Positions 56,361-64,000 of a stretch of 64,000 bases of DNA are shown one piece after another. The stretch is from Limnobacter olei (GTDB lineage: Bacteria > Pseudomonadota > Gammaproteobacteria > Burkholderiales > Burkholderiaceae_B): positions 434,001 to 498,000 of the forward strand of contig NZ_JARFJD010000002.1 of the NCBI RefSeq assembly GCF_029087225.1, written 5' to 3'. The stretch's first letter is position 1; every line of letters starts with the position of its first letter. The notes below the pieces were generated by a model that was given only the letters and a program-made list of their open reading frames with translations, searched no databases and was not told where the DNA came from. Position numbers and translations under genes: made by a program.

Positions 56361-56777
56361 TTAAACGCGCGCTTTGTTTGCATTCAACAAATCAATTCCA
56401 CGAGCGAGATCACCGCGGGCCTGGTCGTTGAGCGGTTCGCTTTGTACCCTGTAGGTTAAATTGTCGACCAGCGCTTGAAGCGGAATGACATTGACTCCTC
56501 CGTGCATCTGCCGGTGTTCAAAACCCCGACCAGCGATGCTGTTTTTGGCGGGCACTACATCCACCAACAGTGACTCACGCCCCTGCCCTGCCCAGCTCAG
56601 GCTTTCTGTGTTTCCAGGCTCGGACTTAAACCCGAGTTGACTCAAGCCCAGGTGATCAAGATCGGACAGACGGTCCATGGCAGAGGGGCTAACCACCACA
56701 TCCAGATCATTGGGTCTACTTAAACTGAAGGCTGGGGAAGGAGTTCCCCTGTGAAATATCGTCAGTTTTTCAGTCAT
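56361..56777 (-). CDS. Nucleotidyltransferase-like small protein, unknown function
   Basis: I recognise only a weak pattern. Residues 21-29 read RPNDLDVVV, like the metal-binding strand of a minimal nucleotidyltransferase (DxD: D24, D26), and LLVDVVPAK near 70 could carry the third aspartate. The usual Gly-Ser motif before the DxD is not present, so the protein may be truncated or changed. The rest of the 138 residues (EHRQMHGGVNVIPLQALVDNL) resembles the tail of such proteins. I use the ATG at 56777. It converges with uvrA with no gap at all and is divergent from mscS, with 36 bases between starts. Confidence in a real gene is fair, in function low. Confidence 0.55.
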   Translation of the reverse strand: MTEKLTIFHRGTPSPAFSLSRPNDLDVVVSPSAMDRLSDLDHLGLSQLGFKSEPGNTESLSWAGQGRESLLVDVVPAKNSIAGRGFEHRQMHGGVNVIPLQALVDNLTYRVQSEPLNDQARGDLARGIDLLNANKARV

Positions 56778-56813
56778 GTACAATAGGTGGCTCTTTTTAG
56801 CAGTGGGAGCACC

Positions 56814-57710
56814 ATGAACGAGCAACTCGAAACCCTATTCAAATACATCGAACCAGCCAAGCTGCTGGACCTTGGTTTGCAAGCCGCAAAATTTTTTCTG
56901 GTCATCGTAGTTGCCTTGATTGTATTGCGCTTGGTAAAAACAGCAATCGATCGCGTCGGTACGCGCATGCAGGCCCGCAGCAAAACACTTGACGATCAAA
57001 AACGAATCGAAACCCTGATGCGTGTGCTGAAGTACGTGGCCAACGTGGTCATTTTGCTAATGGGTGCGCTGATTGCCTTGGGGACCATTGGTATTTCAAT
57101 TGCACCGGTGCTCGCTGCTGCTGGGGTGGTGGGTTTGGCGGTCGGCTTTGGCGCACAAAGCTTGGTGAAAGATTACTTCACAGGCATTGTTTTGCTGATC
57201 GAAAACCAGATTCGCGCGGGCGATATTATCGAAGTAGGCGGCAAAAGCGGAACGGTAGAGAACATGACATTGCGTTACGTACGCTTGCGCGACGCCGAAG
57301 GCAATGTGCATTTTGTACCGAACGGGCAAATTAACTCCGTCACCAATTCCACGATGGAATTCGCGTATGCAATGATTGATGTAGGCATTGCTTACAAAGA
57401 AGACATTGATGCGTCCATCCAGGTGATGCAAAAGGTGGGAACGGAACTGGCTGAAGACAAGGAATGGCGCTCGAAAATTACAGAGCCCATGTCGACCTTT
57501 GGTGTGCAGCAACTGGCCGATTCTGCAGTAGTGATCCGTGTGCGATTCAAAACACTGCCTGGTGAGCAATGGGCTGTGAGACGAGAGTACAACAAGCGTA
57601 TTAAAGCGGCGTTTGACAATGTTGGTATTGAAATTCCATTCCCTCACGTGACCATGTGTCCAAGTGGTGGAGGTGCTGTGGAGCTGCCAGCGCAGATTTC
57701 GTCGAGCTAA
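56814..57710 (+). CDS. MscS-family mechanosensitive channel
   Basis: This 298-residue membrane channel opens on membrane tension and protects cells in osmotic downshock. Helices lie at about residues 22-43, 72-96 and 97-124. The pore helix reads VVGLAVGFGAQSLVKDYFTG, and the beta domain begins RAGDIIEVGGKSGTVENMTLRYVRLRD. The C-terminal alpha/beta domain follows. GGGAG lies before the ATG at 56814; a longer frame from 56787 adds nine residues. A strong terminator follows, so it is a single-gene unit. Confidence 0.93.
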   Translation: MNEQLETLFKYIEPAKLLDLGLQAAKFFLVIVVALIVLRLVKTAIDRVGTRMQARSKTLDDQKRIETLMRVLKYVANVVILLMGALIALGTIGISIAPVLAAAGVVGLAVGFGAQSLVKDYFTGIVLLIENQIRAGDIIEVGGKSGTVENMTLRYVRLRDAEGNVHFVPNGQINSVTNSTMEFAYAMIDVGIAYKEDIDASIQVMQKVGTELAEDKEWRSKITEPMSTFGVQQLADSAVVIRVRFKTLPGEQWAVRREYNKRIKAAFDNVGIEIPFPHVTMCPSGGGAVELPAQISSS

Positions 57711-57721
57711 TCAAAAGCAAG

Positions 57722-57753
57722 AAAAAGCCGCTGGTTTTGCCAGCGGCTTTTTT
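57722..57753 (+). terminator. Rho-independent terminator after mscS
   Basis: GCCGCTGG at 57727-57734 pairs with CCAGCGGC at 57740-57747 around a 5-base loop, extended by A/T pairs and followed by six T. Confidence 0.92.
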
Positions 57754-57811
57754 GATGACTTATTTTACGACCTGTTCAAACTGAAACTTTTCGGCGTGAA
57801 CATCCCACTTA

Positions 57812-58633
57812 ATGAATATCAGAATTCGATATTCGACCACAATGGATAGCCCCTCATTAAACAATCAACGTTCGGCGTATACGGCACAGATTGCGCATTC
57901 TATTCAGAACGAGCGCATTAACTCTGTACAGCGCAATCTGCCCCGGATCTCAAACGTCGCTCACCGACTGGCTCGGTGCCTATACAAATGCATCAATCCC
58001 GATGCCCTGCAAGCCCAAGTGTTGCAGCCCGACTTGCTCAAATTCGGGCAACGTGCTGTCGTCTCCAGCAACACCGACCTGGTCGTTGACCAAAGTGCCC
58101 GAAACCTGGCCAATACCCGCAAGGTTTTGCCCCACAACCGATTTAATCTGACCGCCAATGGCAGAAAAGCCAATGTGTTTTCGACCAACAACTTATTGAG
58201 TGAAGTTCTAAATGGCCAACGTCCATTGGCTCACCTTACGCGCCATGACCGCCTTGATTTCATTGGACACGGCAACAAAACCCATTTTGAGGATTACACC
58301 CCTGCCGTGCTGGCCGATTGCGTGGTCGCCAGTGGCTTGCAAGAAATCGGCGTTATCAAGTTGGCCGCTTGCGACATCGGCAAAGGCCAATTTTTGGAAG
58401 AATTCGCTCAGGCATTAATTAACCGAGGAGTCCGATTTGGCTACCTTTCAGCCCCAAAATCTTTTTCGTCTGACATGCGATTCACGTTCAAAGCGCTGAA
58501 CCGCGACAGGACGATTGCACCTTTCTTTTTTTTACCACGCAAATTTTCGGGGCCTTTACCGGAAAAGTTCAATATGAAAACCGTCAAGGGCAATCTTGAC
58601 ATCAGTTTCAAAGACTCTCGCTACAAACAATAA
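57812..58633 (+). CDS. Protein with a clan CD-like (caspase/C80-type) His/Cys dyad
   Basis: I do not recognise a named family, but the 273-residue protein carries the two blocks of clan CD cysteine peptidases: a hydrophobic strand ending in His-Gly (LDFIGHGN, H153) and, 34 residues later, a hydrophobic strand ending in Ala-Cys (IGVIKLAACDIG, C187). Between them TPAVLADCVVASGL fits the intervening helix. C80 toxin processing domains, gingipains and caspases share this plan. The first 80 residues are polar and basic, with no signal peptide and no membrane segment. Start codons at 57812 and 57842 are both possible, without a clear ribosome site. It is a single gene between two terminators. A self-processing protease, an effector or an inactive relative are all open. 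Confidence 0.7.
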   Translation: MNIRIRYSTTMDSPSLNNQRSAYTAQIAHSIQNERINSVQRNLPRISNVAHRLARCLYKCINPDALQAQVLQPDLLKFGQRAVVSSNTDLVVDQSARNLANTRKVLPHNRFNLTANGRKANVFSTNNLLSEVLNGQRPLAHLTRHDRLDFIGHGNKTHFEDYTPAVLADCVVASGLQEIGVIKLAACDIGKGQFLEEFAQALINRGVRFGYLSAPKSFSSDMRFTFKALNRDRTIAPFFFLPRKFSGPLPEKFNMKTVKGNLDISFKDSRYKQ

Positions 58634-58666
58634 AAAACCGCTGTTGGCATACCAACAGCGGTTTTG
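58632..58666. terminator. Bidirectional terminator between the clan CD-like gene and gltD
   Basis: AAAACCGCTGTTGG at 58634-58647 pairs perfectly with CCAACAGCGGTTTT at 58652-58665 around CATA. The T run is four bases on the plus strand and six on the minus strand, so it serves both convergent genes. Confidence 0.9.
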
Positions 58667-58699
58667 CGGAACAATCTCCGAAGCAGAACTGGCTGGGAA

Positions 58700-60187
58700 T
58701 TAACGCGGCAATACAGTCGCGCCCATCAGGAACTCGTCCACTTCACGTGCGGCCTGGCGACCTTCGCGAATGGCCCACACCACCAGGGATTGACCACGAC
58801 GCATGTCGCCTGCAGCAAACACCTTGTCGACGTTGGTGCGGTAACAGCCTTCGCCATCGGTGGTGGCTTTGGCGTTTCCTCGGTTGTCTTTTTCTACACC
58901 AAAGGCGTCGAGAATGCTTTTCGCCGGGTTTGTGAAGCCCATTGCGAACAACACCAGGTCCGCCTCAACCATGAACTCTGAACCTGCAATTTCCTGCATC
59001 TTCATTTGTCCAGTGGCTTCGTCTTTTACCCATTCCACTTTGGCGCATTTGGCCGCTTTTACGTTGCCTTTGCCATCGTCGATGAATTCCTTGGTGGTGA
59101 CTGCCCAGTCACGTGCCACACCTTCTTCGTGTGAAGAAGAGGTACGCATTTTCATGGGCCAGTAAGGCCAAACCAACGGCTTGTTTTCTTCTTCGGGTGG
59201 CTGGGGCATCAATTCAATTTGCGTCACCTGCTTGGCACCATGGCGGTTGGATGTACCCACGCAATCGGAACCTGTGTCGCCACCACCAATCACGAGCACG
59301 CTTTTCTTCGTGGCCATGATTTGGTCTTTCAACTTGTCACCAGCGTTCACGCGGTTTTGCAAGGGCAAGAATTCCATCGCAAAGTGAACACCTTTCAATT
59401 GACGACCAGGAATTGGCAAGTCGCGTGGCACTTCTGAACCACCCGTCAAAATAACGGCGTCAAACTGAGCCATCAATTCTTTCGGTGTAATGGTTTCCTT
59501 GGCCAAATTGGTGATGCCACCCTCGGCCAGCTTTTCGCCCACAAATACACCTGTCTTGAAGGTCACGCCTTCGGCTTGCATTTGCTCGACACGGCGATCA
59601 ATGTGGTGCTTTTCCATCTTGAAGTCGGGAATGCCATAACGCAGCAAACCGCCAATGCGGTCGTTCTTTTCGAACACGGTCACATCGTGGCCGACGCGTG
59701 CCAACTGCTGCGCAGCAGCCATGCCTGCGGGGCCTGAACCCACCACAGCCACTTTCTTGCCGGTTTTCTGTGTTGGCACCTGTGGCACCACCCAGTTGTT
59801 TTCCCAGCCCTTGTCGATGATGGCGTGCTCAATGCTCTTGATGCCGACGGGCTCTTCGTGAATACCCAATGTACACGCTGCTTCACAAGGTGCTGGGCAA
59901 ATACGACCCGTGAACTCTGGGAAGTTATTGGTGCTGTGCAAAGTTTGCAGCGCCGCCTTCCAGTCCTGCTTGTAAACCAGGTCGTTGAAGTCGGGGATGA
60001 TGTTATTGACCGGGCAACCGTTGTTACAAAACGGAATGCCGCAATCCATGCAACGCGCACCCTGAATTTTGGCTTCGTCGTCGTTCAATGTAATAACAAA
60101 TTCTTTGTAGTGCTTGACGCGCTTTTCTGGAGCCTCGCTGGCTTCCTTCAAACGCTCAAACTCCATAAATCCTGTGACCTTTCCCAT
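58700..60187 (-). CDS. gltD: Glutamate synthase (NADPH) small subunit
   Basis: GltD supplies electrons from NADPH to the large subunit for making glutamate from glutamine and 2-oxoglutarate. The 495-residue protein has N-terminal iron-sulphur cysteines ([19 protein letters not shown]), the FAD-binding motif [19 protein letters not shown] and the NADPH motif [15 protein letters not shown]. Near the end, [21 protein letters not shown] completes the FAD domain. Standard length. It follows gltB by 29 bases in one operon, and a bidirectional terminator lies beyond it. Confidence 0.97.
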   Translation of the reverse strand: MGKVTGFMEFERLKEASEAPEKRVKHYKEFVITLNDDEAKIQGARCMDCGIPFCNNGCPVNNIIPDFNDLVYKQDWKAALQTLHSTNNFPEFTGRICPAPCEAACTLGIHEEPVGIKSIEHAIIDKGWENNWVVPQVPTQKTGKKVAVVGSGPAGMAAAQQLARVGHDVTVFEKNDRIGGLLRYGIPDFKMEKHHIDRRVEQMQAEGVTFKTGVFVGEKLAEGGITNLAKETITPKELMAQFDAVILTGGSEVPRDLPIPGRQLKGVHFAMEFLPLQNRVNAGDKLKDQIMATKKSVLVIGGGDTGSDCVGTSNRHGAKQVTQIELMPQPPEEENKPLVWPYWPMKMRTSSSHEEGVARDWAVTTKEFIDDGKGNVKAAKCAKVEWVKDEATGQMKMQEIAGSEFMVEADLVLFAMGFTNPAKSILDAFGVEKDNRGNAKATTDGEGCYRTNVDKVFAAGDMRRGQSLVVWAIREGRQAAREVDEFLMGATVLPR

Positions 60188-60216
60188 TTTTCAAATCCTC
60201 ACTAACAGGTTGGTTC

Positions 60217-64000
<3,784 letters not shown>

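Overview
The window looks like a contiguous piece of chromosome from a free-living betaproteobacterium of the order Burkholderiales. A Limnobacter-like organism is my best guess, inferred from gene content and a GC content that looks slightly above 50 percent by eye. Pointers are a Bug-type tripartite tricarboxylate transporter, the fmdB-DUF502-aspS-nudB cluster, the ssb-MFS-uvrA arrangement and a FadN-type beta-oxidation operon. There is no integrase, insertion sequence, prophage, CRISPR array, rRNA or tRNA that I can recognise. Coding density is very high and no gene-free gap exceeds about 230 bases. Both ends cut genes: tctA at the left edge and gltB at the right edge.

Layout. 1-2516: tctCBA-type solute uptake operon. 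2721-5651: small proteins (ribbon-helix-helix-like, GlsB/YeaQ type, DUF2007, DUF2845) around a PQQ sugar dehydrogenase that carries its own membrane domain. 5731-13527: a fatty-acid beta-oxidation operon (TetR regulator, acyl-CoA dehydrogenase, two-domain hydroxyacyl-CoA dehydrogenase/enoyl-CoA hydratase, thiolase, then a further hydratase and a thioesterase). 13755-14207: DoxX protein. 14251-17576: half of a ligase-associated DNA repair set (PdeM phosphoesterase and Lhr-like helicase). 17618-23511: an arginine to glutamate pathway (ornithine cyclodeaminase, arginase, PutA) with a divergent Lrp-type regulator. 23588-24724: Fic-domain protein. 24797-27480: AtuA-family protein and an exported low-complexity protein. 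27564-28815: operon of a 70-residue protein, an acetyltransferase and a TetR regulator. 28899-31063: carbonic anhydrase, an outer-membrane-like protein and a Spy/CpxP protein. 31200-33316: CpxRA-like two-component system.

33313-36961: the second half of the ligase-associated set (exonuclease, ATP-dependent ligase and a coupled DUF429 protein). 36987-39124: cardiolipin synthase ClsB with its usual endonuclease/phosphatase-family partner. 39329-42651: nudB, aspS, DUF502 and FmdB genes. 42874-45153: fatty acid desaturase with a divergent AraC regulator. 45278-48453: exported hydrolase with a sorting-type C-terminus, DUF411 lipoprotein and FAH-family hydrolase. 48585-50947: LuxR-type response regulator translationally coupled to a hybrid histidine kinase. 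50944-56360: small exported protein, ssb, MFS transporter and uvrA. 56361-58633: nucleotidyltransferase-like orphan, MscS channel and a protein with a clan-CD-like His/Cys dyad. 58700-64000: glutamate synthase gltD and gltB.

How it fits together. The metabolic theme is use of organic acids, fatty acids and arginine/proline as carbon and nitrogen sources, with nitrogen returned through glutamate synthase. Regulatory signals seen directly are a GTAAA-N5-GTAAA CpxR box between spy and cpxR, a palindrome over the start of the beta-oxidation operon, and an 18-base near-palindrome shared (15 of 18 bases) by the AtuA-family gene and the operon that ends in a TetR gene. The most unusual proteins are the clan-CD-like candidate at 57812-58633, the Fic protein at 23588-24724 and the DUF429 protein welded to the repair ligase.
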